The position numbers were made by a program, and so were the translations under genes. A DNA stretch of 64,000 nucleotides from an uncultured Lachnospiraceae bacterium (lineage in GTDB: Bacteria > Bacillota > Clostridia > Lachnospirales > Lachnospiraceae): contig CADATP010000001.1 of NCBI GenBank assembly GCA_902790935.1, forward strand, positions 1 through 64,000, read 5' to 3'. Below are positions 8,820 through 17,958 of the stretch, piece by piece (the first letter of the stretch is position 1; each line of letters opens with the position of its first letter). Under the pieces are notes generated by a model. It saw nothing but the letters and a program-made list of their open reading frames with translations, searched no databases and was not told the DNA's origin.

Positions 8820-9491
8820 ATGAGGTACTTATTTGAAGCAGAATTACAAAAGAAGGACAGTGGGTATGCCGTAAACATCCCTTTTAACGTTTGGGAGGTT
8901 GTCAAGCAGCGAGATGCTTTTAAGGCTAATCTTGTAATTGAAAACGAGATTATCCCTTGCAATCTTACTCCTCTTGAAAAGGGAAGATACGAGCTTTTCT
9001 TTGAAAACAGTGCAAATCTTGACCTTAAGGAGGGAACATCCTACGAGATGCTTCTTCATGTTCACGGTTCTCTTGCACCTATGGACGGAGAGAGCCCTTA
9101 CAGCGTCGAGAACCCCATCAGAAAGATTGACGGAATCGATATAAAGGTTCAAAACGGAGACGGACTCTGCGGACAGACCTGCATTGCTATGCTTGCAGGC
9201 GTCAGCATCGAAGAGGTTTGCCGTGTTATGAACTGCCAGGAGTGGCAGGCTACTATGGGTAAGCTTATCTCTGCCCTTAATTACTACGGAATCGACCATT
9301 CAGATATCATCGTTTACAAGAACGATGCAGAGAACGTTGAACTTCCAAAGTGTGCTCTTATGATCGAGAAGCTTGGAAGATTCGGACATTACCTTGTGGC
9401 TTATGACGGAAAGTTCTATGACCCCAACAAGGGAATCATGGAAGAGTACGATTTCTCAAAGCTTGTAGGATATCTTGAGATCAAGTGCTGA
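8820..9491 (+). CDS. Two-domain protein: beta-barrel-like N domain (DUF1905-like) + C39-like cysteine peptidase fold
   Basis: 223 aa, cytoplasmic by appearance (no signal or TM helix). Residues 1-90 resemble the small DUF1905-type beta domain (FEAEL opening, IPFNVWEV, YELFF, Gly/Leu-rich end). Residues 105-220 look like a C39 or papain-like peptidase: Q111, C117 in GLCGQTC, H190 in RFGHYLVAYDG and D201 in FYDPNKG, in the order Gln-Cys-His-Asp expected of the catalytic set. Substrate and role are unknown. It is not linked to an ABC exporter, unlike bacteriocin-processing C39 domains, and lies directly upstream of the groESL promoter. SD AGGAAGG fits the ATG at 8820. Domain naming is from memory of motifs only. 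Confidence 0.6.
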   Translation: MRYLFEAELQKKDSGYAVNIPFNVWEVVKQRDAFKANLVIENEIIPCNLTPLEKGRYELFFENSANLDLKEGTSYEMLLHVHGSLAPMDGESPYSVENPIRKIDGIDIKVQNGDGLCGQTCIAMLAGVSIEEVCRVMNCQEWQATMGKLISALNYYGIDHSDIIVYKNDAENVELPKCALMIEKLGRFGHYLVAYDGKFYDPNKGIMEEYDFSKLVGYLEIKC

Positions 9492-9520
9492 TCAAAAAAA
9501 TAAAAAAAATATAAAACATA

Positions 9521-9559
9521 TATAAACCACTTTACAAAAACTGTAGGGTGGTTTATATT
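9521..9559 (+). promoter_or_regulatory. groESL promoter inside a perfect inverted repeat
   Basis: TATAAACCAC (9521-9530) and GTGGTTTATA (9548-9557) form a perfect 10-bp inverted repeat. The promoter hexamers TTTACA (9531-9536) and TATATT (9554-9559), 17 apart, lie between and in its arms. It may double as a weak terminator for the upstream gene, although the T-run is poor. Confidence 0.55.
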
Positions 9560-9571
9560 ATGTTTTAGTGA

Positions 9572-9598
9572 TTAGCACTCAAAAGAAAAGAGTGCTAA
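9572..9598 (+). promoter_or_regulatory. CIRCE operator (HrcA binding site)
   Basis: Exact TTAGCACTC (9572-9580), 9-base spacer, GAGTGCTAA (9590-9598): the consensus CIRCE. It lies just downstream of the promoter and 20 bases before groES, the usual place for HrcA repression relieved by heat. Confidence 0.97.
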
Positions 9599-9617
9599 CA
9601 AGAAGGAGGCAAACATT

Positions 9618-9905
9618 ATGAAGTTAGTACCTTTGGGAGACAGAGTTGTTCTTAAACAGCTCGTTGCAGAGGAGACCACAAAATCAGGAATCGTTCTCCC
9701 CGGACAGAATAAAGAGAAACCTCAGCAGGCTGAAGTTATTGCAGTAGGCCCCGGAGGAATGGTAGACGGAAAAGAAGTTGCGATGCAGGTTAAGGTAGGA
9801 GATAAGGTAATCTTCTCCAAGTATTCCGGAACCGAAGTTAAGCTTGATAATGACGAGTATATCGTTGTAAGACAGAATGATATCGTTGCTGTTATTGAGG
9901 ATTAA
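9618..9905 (+). CDS. groES: Co-chaperonin GroES
   Basis: 95-aa lid of the GroEL folding chamber; forms the heptameric cap. Starts MKLVPLGDRVV and shows the mobile-loop region around TTKSGIVLP and the GGMVDGKE segment; ends IVAVIED. SD AAGGAGG is optimally placed. First gene of the HrcA/CIRCE-controlled groESL operon, 30 bases before groEL. Confidence 0.98.
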   Translation: MKLVPLGDRVVLKQLVAEETTKSGIVLPGQNKEKPQQAEVIAVGPGGMVDGKEVAMQVKVGDKVIFSKYSGTEVKLDNDEYIVVRQNDIVAVIED

Positions 9906-9929
9906 TTTGAATATTTTTTAAGGAGATGA

Positions 9930-11564
<1,635 letters not shown>

Positions 11565-11577
11565 ATAAAATGTTATC

Positions 11578-11624
11578 AAAAAAGAGCTTCACGCACTGCT
11601 TGCAGTAGCGTGAAGCTCTTTTTT
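11578..11624 (+). terminator. groESL intrinsic terminator
   Basis: Stem AAAAAAGAGCTTCACGC (11578-11594) pairs with GCGTGAAGCTCTTTTTT (11608-11624); the apical loop also pairs (CTG/CAG). The T-run follows directly. Confidence 0.92.
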
Positions 11625-11626
11625 AG

Positions 11627-11856
11627 AGAACTTAAAAAGTATGAAGCAAAGAAGCTAGTTGCGAAGCAACAGCGATTTGCGAATACTTTTTGACAGATTG
11701 CGAGAGTTGCAAAGCAACGAAGCAATCTGTTTTTATTTATAGAACTTAAAAAGTACGAAGCAAAGAAGCAGCTTGTTTTTACAAGCGCGATTTGCGAGTA
11801 CATGTTTGCAAATTGCGGGAGCTTCGAAGAAGCGTAGCAATTTGTTATTTTATAGA
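11627..11856 (+). repeat. Tandem pair of hairpin-bearing repeat units downstream of groEL
   Basis: Two units of about 114 bases, at 11627-11740 and 11741-11856, each open AGAACTTAAAAAGTA(T/C)GAAG and continue CAAAGAAG. Each then has two hairpins. Unit 1: GTTGCGAAGCAAC inside an AAAAAGTA/TACTTTTT helix, then ACAGATTGC/GCAATCTGT with an inner GTTGC/GCAAC. Unit 2: CTTG/CAAG, then CAAATTGC/GCAATTTG with an inner GCTTC/GAAGC. The inner stems differ in sequence yet remain paired. A minus-strand frame crosses the region but looks like a by-product of the repeats. This accounts for most of the 395-base gap; function unknown. Confidence 0.75.
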
Positions 11857-11915
11857 TATGCGAGTACAATTTAATAAACTCTTAACCATACATATAGATA
11901 TCTTTCCGCATACTA

Positions 11916-11959
11916 TGTTATAATTGTAACGAATATAGAATGCAGAAAGTGAACTTTCT
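11916..11959 (+). promoter_or_regulatory. Extended -10 promoter and start-site hairpin of the EAL gene
   Basis: TGTTATAAT (11916-11924) is an extended -10 without a good -35. AGAAAGT (11944-11950) and ACTTTCT (11953-11959) pair immediately before ATG 11960 and would cover the weak SD AGAAAG, so translation may be held down by this hairpin. Confidence 0.4.
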
Positions 11960-13903
11960 ATGGAAACGATACTCTATTTTGATTATATGGCTGTACCGCT
12001 CTATTTGATCCTTTTGTATTCTTCCATCGCGAGGGGAATGACCAAGGGGCGCTCAAGCAGAATCTTCAACTGGATACTTCTTACATCGGTCATAGCTACA
12101 TTCTCGGATCTTGGGCTGGAACTTCTTGTCAGAGTCACGCCTGTACCGGGAAGTAAGCTTATTTTGGCTAATTTCTTTGCATACAGTTATTTCCTTTTCC
12201 ATAATGGGACGGGCTTTTTGTATTTCCTTTTTATCTATTCGATTACAAATACCTGGTACGCTCTCAGAAAGAAGATTTATTTTGTGATAGTCTGCGTTCC
12301 TTTTGCTGTATTTTTGGGGACGCTTGTTTCAAATCTTTTTACGCAAATGTGCTTTACCGTTACTGCCGAAAACGGATACGCCAGAGGGCCGTTAATGAAT
12401 GTCTTTTACGCGACGGCTTCTTTGTATGTACTCTTTGGGCTTGCACATTTGGTATTTTGTATCAAGTTCATTGAGATAAAAAAGTGGCTTGCGCTGGTTT
12501 CCATGTATGTTCTTACATATGCTGCTGTTTTGTTCCAGTTTTTTAATGGAGATTATCTTGTAGAACTTGCCGCTTCAGCTCTGTCGCTTTTATTTATTGA
12601 GCTTGTGGTGTTAAGACCTGATGAAGTCTTAGACTCGGTTGTGGGCCTTCAAAGCTGGAAGGCTTACCTTGACACGCTCCATAAAATAATGATCACAAAA
12701 CAGAATGTTCAGATACTTGCCATAAAGTTTGTCAACGCAAGAGAGGTTAAGACATATCTTGGAGAAGACAGATACCGCAAGTATATCCGGCTTATTGCGG
12801 ACAAGGCTCTTAATCTGGCTTCTGCGGAACATCTTCACGCTGAACTTTTCTTTGAGCATCCGGGTTCGATCTATCTTATTATTGATGAACATGACTTTGA
12901 CTCTCAGAAGGCTATTCCTACTCTTATCAGAACGGTGGAAAAATATACCTACGATTTAAAGGGTACAGGTGCTAAGCTTAATCCGAAGGTTTGCGCTATA
13001 AAGTATCCCGACGGCCTCGATAATATCAGAGAGATAAAGCATCTCGGACATCATTTCCCGGAGCTTATGCCCAGAGACCAGATTTTTATTGATGCATCAA
13101 ACATCAGCAAAACCAAAGAATTCCAGATCATCAATAATATGAATGATATTCTGACGCGGGCTATCAGAGACGAGAAATTTGAGGTATATTATCAGCCTAT
13201 CTATTCAATATGGGATCATAAGTTTATTTCTGCAGAGGCGCTCCTTCGTCTTGATGACGAAAGGTACGGACAGATATCTCCTGCTGACTTTATACCCGAG
13301 GCGGAAAGAAGAGGACTTATACTACCCATCGGTGATTTTGTTCTTGATGCAGTACATAAATTTGCTTCTGAAAACGAATTGGAAAAGCTTGGACTGTCTT
13401 ATATAGAGATAAATCTTTCCGTGGCGCAGTGCTTAGAGAGAGAGCTTCCAAGTAAGATGGAAGCCCTTCGCAATAAATACAGTGTCGGACCGGATAAGGT
13501 TAATCTCGAAATAACCGAGACTTCATACGACAATATCGGAGATATCATGGACGAGAATCTGAAGATTCTCTCCGAACAGGGATACAGCTTCTCGCTTGAC
13601 GATTACGGAGTCGGATATTCCAATATACAGAGAGTATCCAAGCTTCCGCTTAAGATTGTTAAGATTGATAAGAGTCTTGTTGATAATATGAATACGGTAT
13701 CAGGAAAGTCTATTATGAACAATACCGTGCGTATGATGAAGGATATCAAGAAGGAACTTGTTATCGAGGGCGTAGAGACAAAGGAAGACTTTGATACGCT
13801 TCGCCAGATGGGCTGTGACTTCATCCAGGGCTTTTATTTCTCGAAGCCTCTGCCCGCAAGAGAGTTTATTGAGTTTTTGAAAGAAAATAATCTTGGAGCT
13901 TAA
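11960..13903 (+). CDS. Membrane EAL-domain protein with degenerate GGDEF region
   Basis: 647 aa. Residues 1-220 are hydrophobic with about seven helices. A middle region (about 225-395) has the size of a GGDEF domain but no GG(D/E)EF motif. A C-terminal EAL domain starts near 410. The EAL signature is AEALLRL (about residue 425), followed by NLEITET, LDDYGVGYSN, VKIDKSLV, IEGVET and QGFYFSKPLP. These metal- and substrate-site residues are kept, so active c-di-GMP phosphodiesterase is expected; the membrane part probably senses a signal. Single gene, weak SD under a hairpin. Confidence 0.88.
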   Translation: METILYFDYMAVPLYLILLYSSIARGMTKGRSSRIFNWILLTSVIATFSDLGLELLVRVTPVPGSKLILANFFAYSYFLFHNGTGFLYFLFIYSITNTWYALRKKIYFVIVCVPFAVFLGTLVSNLFTQMCFTVTAENGYARGPLMNVFYATASLYVLFGLAHLVFCIKFIEIKKWLALVSMYVLTYAAVLFQFFNGDYLVELAASALSLLFIELVVLRPDEVLDSVVGLQSWKAYLDTLHKIMITKQNVQILAIKFVNAREVKTYLGEDRYRKYIRLIADKALNLASAEHLHAELFFEHPGSIYLIIDEHDFDSQKAIPTLIRTVEKYTYDLKGTGAKLNPKVCAIKYPDGLDNIREIKHLGHHFPELMPRDQIFIDASNISKTKEFQIINNMNDILTRAIRDEKFEVYYQPIYSIWDHKFISAEALLRLDDERYGQISPADFIPEAERRGLILPIGDFVLDAVHKFASENELEKLGLSYIEINLSVAQCLERELPSKMEALRNKYSVGPDKVNLEITETSYDNIGDIMDENLKILSEQGYSFSLDDYGVGYSNIQRVSKLPLKIVKIDKSLVDNMNTVSGKSIMNNTVRMMKDIKKELVIEGVETKEDFDTLRQMGCDFIQGFYFSKPLPAREFIEFLKENNLGA

Positions 13904-13905
13904 AA

Positions 13906-13938
13906 GACCTTGGAATATTACTCAAAAAATCCAAGGTC
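13906..13938 (-). terminator. Terminator overlapping the cof stop codon
   Basis: GACCTTGGA (13906-13914) and TCCAAGGTC (13930-13938) form a 9-bp stem. Read leftward it ends in TTTTA, so it terminates the minus-strand gene. The 5' arm lies in the last codons of that gene. Confidence 0.7.
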
Positions 13939-14712
13939 GGATAAAGCTTTTGACAGGCCGTCTTCGCTTGCCTTACCGGCAAGGTGGGCGGCTTTTTCTT
14001 TTAGGTCTTCCGATTTGGCATTGCCCATAACGACGCTGTGTTTTACGTATGAGAGCATAGCAAGGTCGTTGTTGCTGTCGCCGAAAGCGTAAGCCGAGTC
14101 CAGGGGGAGATTATAGTAGTCAAGAACTTTTTGAAGGCCGGTAGCTTTGCTGTAACCTTTGGGTACAAACTCTCTGAAAGTTCCGCCTCTGTCGATGCAG
14201 TCAAAATACTGATCTGTATATTTTCTTATCTCTTTAAGCTGAGAATCATCCTTATACCAGATAACAAATTTATCGCAAGAAAAATCCGGAGCGTCTATAT
14301 CCATGGAGACATCGTAGTTTCTGTCTTTAAACCTTTGGCACTGCCTTATGGCATCGGGGTGGGTTAAAGTATGCTTGGGGTCGAAGGTGACGTAATATCG
14401 GCATTCGTAAAGAGTATCTACTTTTAGAGCGCGGGAAATCTCTGTAAGCTTATGGATCCTCTCGGCAGGCTGAGTTACGTAGAGAATCGTTTCATCTCCG
14501 ATAACAATATGGGTCCCGCAGCCGTTTACGTACCCGTCGAAGCCGACCTCGCGAAATCGCTTCTCTACATTTTGAAAACATCTTCCGGTGTTTATGAACA
14601 TAAGATTTCCGGCAGCTCTGGCGCGCCGTATGGCATCGGAGGCACTTTTAGGCACCGAGCCGTCTTTTTCTGAAGTTAAAGTTCCGTCTATATCAAAAAA
14701 TGCGATTTTCAT
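13918..14712 (-). CDS. Cof-type HAD-IIB phosphatase
   Basis: Cytoplasmic haloacid dehalogenase-superfamily hydrolase of the Cof subfamily, about 264 aa; these act on sugar phosphates, nucleotides or cofactor pyrophosphates. Motif I is FFDIDGTL with both Asp residues, motif II the Thr of INTG, and motif IV GDSNNDLAML, with a C2-type cap between. I start at ATG 14712: the in-frame TTG at 14727 has no SD, while GGGATCGG stands before the ATG. Substrate unknown. A paralogue of similar build lies at 28792. Confidence 0.9.
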   Translation of the reverse strand: MKIAFFDIDGTLTSEKDGSVPKSASDAIRRARAAGNLMFINTGRCFQNVEKRFREVGFDGYVNGCGTHIVIGDETILYVTQPAERIHKLTEISRALKVDTLYECRYYVTFDPKHTLTHPDAIRQCQRFKDRNYDVSMDIDAPDFSCDKFVIWYKDDSQLKEIRKYTDQYFDCIDRGGTFREFVPKGYSKATGLQKVLDYYNLPLDSAYAFGDSNNDLAMLSYVKHSVVMGNAKSEDLKEKAAHLAGKASEDGLSKALSDLGFFE

Positions 14713-14818
14713 GTTTACCGATCCCAAGCTTTATGCATATTCTTTCAACATAGATATCTTAACAGATACCTTATTTACCGCATAAGAGACATATTTACTA
14801 ATTTTTTCAAAATATGTA

Positions 14819-14847
14819 TTGACAGAGGTGTTACATAATGATATATT
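14819..14847 (+). promoter_or_regulatory. Promoter of the padR operon
   Basis: Consensus -35 TTGACA (14819-14824), 17-bp spacer, -10 TATATT (14842-14847). About 110 bases of leader follow before the padR ATG. Confidence 0.85.
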
Positions 14848-14917
14848 TACTACGGCAAACGTAGTACGACAGTCGTTGGAACGACAGTAGAAGCAACGAT
14901 AGACGTTATAACGACAG
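14848..14917 (+). promoter_or_regulatory. Candidate PadR operator array
   Basis: Directly after the -10 is the palindrome TACTACG-GCAAA-CGTAGTA (14848-14866). Next comes GTCGTT-GG-AACGAC (14872-14885), and ACGACAG occurs three times (14866, 14881, 14911). The site would overlap the transcription start, as expected of autorepression by the PadR protein encoded next. The protein-site pairing is inference. Confidence 0.5.
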
Positions 14918-14959
14918 ATAAAGTATTTTTTTACAGCAGCTTGAAAGGAGAGAAAAGCG

Positions 14960-15310
14960 ATGACAGAGATCAGCAGCGATGTTATTCGCGGATGTAATGA
15001 TACGATCATCCTGTATTGCCTGCTTTCGGAACCGTCTTACGGATATGAGATTTCCAAGATGATCAAGACTAAGTCCGAAGGTAAGTACATTATCAAGGAG
15101 ACAACTCTTTACTCCGCTTTTTCAAGGATGGAGAAAAACGGATACGTAGAATCTTATTCCGGCGAAGCGGAAGGGTCGGGGAAGAAACGTACATATTACC
15201 GTATTACCGACGAGGGGAGAAAGTACTATACGGAAAAGTGCGAAGAGTGGACACTTACCAAGGAAGTAATTGAGAGATTTATAGAGGAGAACAGCAATGG
15301 AAACTATTAA
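14960..15310 (+). CDS. PadR family transcriptional regulator
   Basis: 116-aa winged-helix repressor. The pattern ILYCLLSEPSYGYEISKMI, then ETTLYSAFSRMEKNGYVESY and KRTYYRITDEGRKYY is the PadR-N signature with its wing. ATG has SD AAAGGAG. It overlaps the next gene by 14 bases. In Bacillota such regulators sit in front of HAAS-domain membrane proteins and DUF4097 proteins and often respond to membrane or envelope stress; the exact signal here is unknown. Confidence 0.92.
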   Translation: MTEISSDVIRGCNDTIILYCLLSEPSYGYEISKMIKTKSEGKYIIKETTLYSAFSRMEKNGYVESYSGEAEGSGKKRTYYRITDEGRKYYTEKCEEWTLTKEVIERFIEENSNGNY

Positions 15311-16319
15311 AAACTATCTTGACGCTATGTTTGCAAATCTTCCCAACAAAACGTCGGTTATAAAAGCCAAGGATGAGCTTTGGCAGATGATGGAAGATAA
15401 GTTTAATGAGCTTATTGCCGAAGGGAAGACAGAAAATGAAGCCGTTGGAACAGTTATCTCGGAGTTTGGTAACTTAAGCGAACTAGCAGAAGTCTTGGGA
15501 CTTGAGGACGAAGTAGGCCGGGACGAAGCGGGGGACGAAACTGAAACAGAAGCCGAGAGATTTACTAAGGATGAGGAGCCTGCCATCGTTATCGCAAGAG
15601 ATGCGGCGGAGAATCTCCTTAAAGAAAGCGCGGAAAGATCAACGAAGATAAGTCTCGGAATCGCGCTTTGCGTTATGAGCCCCGTTCTTGGAATCATTTC
15701 AGAAGCCGTTTTAAACGGAAAGGGAGGCTTTATAAACTTCTTGCTTGTATGCCTTACGGTGGCGGCCGGCGTGATAATGATCGTGCTTGGGGCAAACGCA
15801 GGCGAGAACTGGAAGAAGTATTCAAAGAAAAAATGCACCCTATCTATGGATGCCACAAAGTTCGTTGCCGAAGAGAAAGCAATTTACGACAGGAGCCATA
15901 CTCTTGTACTAACCGTTGGCATTTTGCTTTTTGTAGTAAGCTGGATCCCTGCTGTTATCATTTCGAATGTGATTCCGGGATTTGATGACCTTGGCGGCGC
16001 ATTCTTCTTTATCTGCGTAGGCATCGGAGTACTTCTTGTTGTTTACAGCAGCTTACGTTCAAGAGGATATGAAAGCCTTCTTAAGCTTAACGGAAGCGGT
16101 ACGATCAAGTATTCATACGAGCCTGAGGAACAGGGTGAGTACAAATATATCAGCCCGATCGCAGACTTTTGCATGTCAATCTATTGGCCTTTTATGACCT
16201 GCCTTTATCTTATATTGAGCTTCACCACAATGTATTGGGGACTTACCTGGATCATCTGGCCCGTAGCCGGTGTATTGCATAGGCCTTTAAAGAAGGCACT
16301 CAGATACAAAGAACAGTAG
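15297..16319 (+). CDS. HAAS/permease-prefix-domain membrane protein
   Basis: 340 aa. The N-terminal ~65 residues form the helical HAAS-like domain (YLDAMFANLP, the AKDELWQMMEDKF stretch, then EAVGTVISEFGNLSELAEVLGL) that commonly follows PadR genes. An acidic linker with GDETETEAE follows, then four hydrophobic helices (about 115-175 and 205-325). The translational start lies inside padR, so the two are coupled. Role is not established; the operon suggests a membrane-located partner or target of the PadR circuit. Confidence 0.75.
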   Translation: METIKNYLDAMFANLPNKTSVIKAKDELWQMMEDKFNELIAEGKTENEAVGTVISEFGNLSELAEVLGLEDEVGRDEAGDETETEAERFTKDEEPAIVIARDAAENLLKESAERSTKISLGIALCVMSPVLGIISEAVLNGKGGFINFLLVCLTVAAGVIMIVLGANAGENWKKYSKKKCTLSMDATKFVAEEKAIYDRSHTLVLTVGILLFVVSWIPAVIISNVIPGFDDLGGAFFFICVGIGVLLVVYSSLRSRGYESLLKLNGSGTIKYSYEPEEQGEYKYISPIADFCMSIYWPFMTCLYLILSFTTMYWGLTWIIWPVAGVLHRPLKKALRYKEQ

Positions 16320-16358
16320 ATAAGCAACTGATATACAGATTAAATAAGGAGTAAGGAT

Positions 16359-17234
16359 ATGAAAGCACTCAAAACTATAGCAATTGTTATAATGTTTACG
16401 TTAACCGCAATCGTCATCGCTTTGGTTATCGGAAAAAGATTTAACGGATTTAAAAGCGGAAGGTTTGATCTTATGGCCATGAATAATGAATTTGAAGAAG
16501 TAGAAGGAAAACTGGAGAGTTTTAAGGACATAGAGGTTAACTCGGATGTGGTTTCTCTTAGGATAGAGAAGGGAAACGATTTTGGATACATGTATAAGTT
16601 TCCTGAAAATGTAAATGTTGATTTTAATGTTGAGGATGAGAAATTAAAAGTAACCGTTAAATTCCCTGTTAATCTTGTAGGAACCGCCGGAATCAGATTT
16701 CCGAAGGACGGATACCAGATGGTTATTTATGTTCCCGAAGGAACAAAACTCGGTGATCTTGAGACCAATTTTGATGCAGGTGATATGAGGGTTTCAGGTT
16801 TTACTTTTGAAAAGATTAATATTGACGGTGACGCGGGAAATGTTATTTTCAATGATATTAAATCCGAAAAGTTGAGTATAAAGACTGATGCCGGCAATAT
16901 AGAAATCGCTGATTCCAAGGTGGGAGATACCAATATTTCTTCCGACGCAGGTAACATCGAACTGACAAATGTTACGGCAAAAGATATTAATGCCGATACC
17001 GATATGGGTAATATTGAACTTAAAAATACTGACTTTGAGGACGGAGAGTTTACTTCTGAACTTGGTAATATCGAAGTGTTTGGAAACTTTGAAAAGATTA
17101 CTGCAAAGTGCAGCCTCGGAAACGTTGAGATTGATTCCGATACCATCGAAAGCGCTAAGATAAGTGCCAAGGTATCAATGGGAGCTCTAAAAATCGGAGG
17201 AAAGCATATAAAGGGTACTGAATATAATCAGTAA
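16359..17234 (+). CDS. DUF4097-like beta-solenoid protein, membrane anchored
   Basis: 291 aa. One TM helix near residues 5-25 (uncleaved anchor likely), then a region of short repeats built on D-(A/M/L)-GN-(I/V) units such as DAGDMRV, DAGNVIF, DAGNIEI, DAGNIEL, DMGNIEL and LGNIEV. This periodic pattern is that of DUF4097 adhesin-like right-handed beta structures. It probably faces outside. Third gene of the padR operon; SD AAGGAG. Family members occur with PadR/HAAS genes but their biochemical function is unknown to me. Confidence 0.8.
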   Translation: MKALKTIAIVIMFTLTAIVIALVIGKRFNGFKSGRFDLMAMNNEFEEVEGKLESFKDIEVNSDVVSLRIEKGNDFGYMYKFPENVNVDFNVEDEKLKVTVKFPVNLVGTAGIRFPKDGYQMVIYVPEGTKLGDLETNFDAGDMRVSGFTFEKINIDGDAGNVIFNDIKSEKLSIKTDAGNIEIADSKVGDTNISSDAGNIELTNVTAKDINADTDMGNIELKNTDFEDGEFTSELGNIEVFGNFEKITAKCSLGNVEIDSDTIESAKISAKVSMGALKIGGKHIKGTEYNQ

Positions 17235-17271
17235 AAAGCCCTTAAAAACTGAAAAAAATCCATATTTTATG

Positions 17272-17300
17272 TTGACTTTTGCATATTTAAAGCGTAATAT
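17272..17300 (+). promoter_or_regulatory. Promoter of the rimP-nrnA operon
   Basis: TTGACT (17272-17277), 17-bp spacer, TAATAT (17295-17300); close to consensus and 100 bases upstream of rimP. Confidence 0.8.
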
Positions 17301-17326
17301 AAGTTATGTAAATTATGGTAACTATT

Positions 17327-17354
17327 GAGAGTGGCTTGCGAGCCACTCTTTTTT
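17327..17354 (+). terminator. Intrinsic terminator in the rimP leader (attenuator candidate)
   Basis: AGAGTGGCT (17328-17336), loop TGCG, AGCCACTCT (17341-17349), then TTTTTT. It stands about 25 bases downstream of the promoter and before rimP, so essential translation genes are expressed only by read-through. Confidence 0.85.
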
Positions 17355-17399
17355 AGCGCAGAAGCCAAATCGCCGGGTTTCGGCAAAAAGGAAGACTAA

Positions 17400-17864
17400 A
17401 TGAGTAAAAGCAGTGATTATGAAGCAAAGACAGAAGAGCTCCTTCGCCCTATTGCAGAGCAGTACGGAGTCAGGATCTACGATGTCGAGTATGTAAAAGA
17501 AGGCAGCGATTACTACCTTCGTTCATACATAGACAAGGACGGCGGCGTTAATATCGAAGATTGCGAGAACGTCAGCAGAGCTCTTTCGGATGCGCTGGAC
17601 AAAGATGACTTCATAGATGAAGCCTACATTATGGAAGTATCCAGCCCCGGCCTCGGGCGCACCCTTAAAAAGGACCGCCACCTGGAGTATTCTATCGGCG
17701 AAGAAGTCGAGATAAAGCTCTATAAGCCTATAGACGGCTGCAAGGACTTCGAAGGAACCCTCAAATCCTTCGACAAGGATAACATAGTTATTTCTGTTGA
17801 CGAAGAAGAGAAGTCGTTTGTGCGTAAGGATATAGCTATCATTAGACTTAAACTGGACATCTAA
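17400..17864 (+). CDS. rimP: Ribosome maturation factor RimP
   Basis: 154 aa; assists 30S subunit assembly. Shows YDVEYVKEGSDYYLRSYID, then VSRALSDALD and YIMEVSSPGLGRTLKK, the family core. First gene of the translation operon, with SD AAAAAGGAAG before ATG 17400. Confidence 0.97.
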   Translation: MSKSSDYEAKTEELLRPIAEQYGVRIYDVEYVKEGSDYYLRSYIDKDGGVNIEDCENVSRALSDALDKDDFIDEAYIMEVSSPGLGRTLKKDRHLEYSIGEEVEIKLYKPIDGCKDFEGTLKSFDKDNIVISVDEEEKSFVRKDIAIIRLKLDI

Positions 17865-17872
17865 GCGCACGC

Positions 17873-17898
17873 GTCACTAGGACTGAAACAGTCACTAG
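17873..17898 (+). repeat. Short direct and inverted repeat between rimP and nusA
   Basis: GTCACTAG occurs at 17873-17880 and 17891-17898, flanking GACTG-AAA-CAGTC (17881-17893). A small hairpin of unknown use in the 94-base gap; no T-run follows. Confidence 0.45.
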
Positions 17899-17958
17899 TT
17901 CATTTACATTGGTTACATAAAAACTGAATATATTTAACGGAGGAAAAAAGAAAAAACT

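Noticed and set aside
11627..11856. CRISPR array
   Set aside because: Only two long units with internal hairpins, no short repeats with unique spacers and no cas genes.
11576..11869. 97-codon minus-strand frame in the groEL downstream repeats
   Set aside because: Its peptide simply repeats (FFASYFLSS, LLR) because the DNA repeats; no SD.
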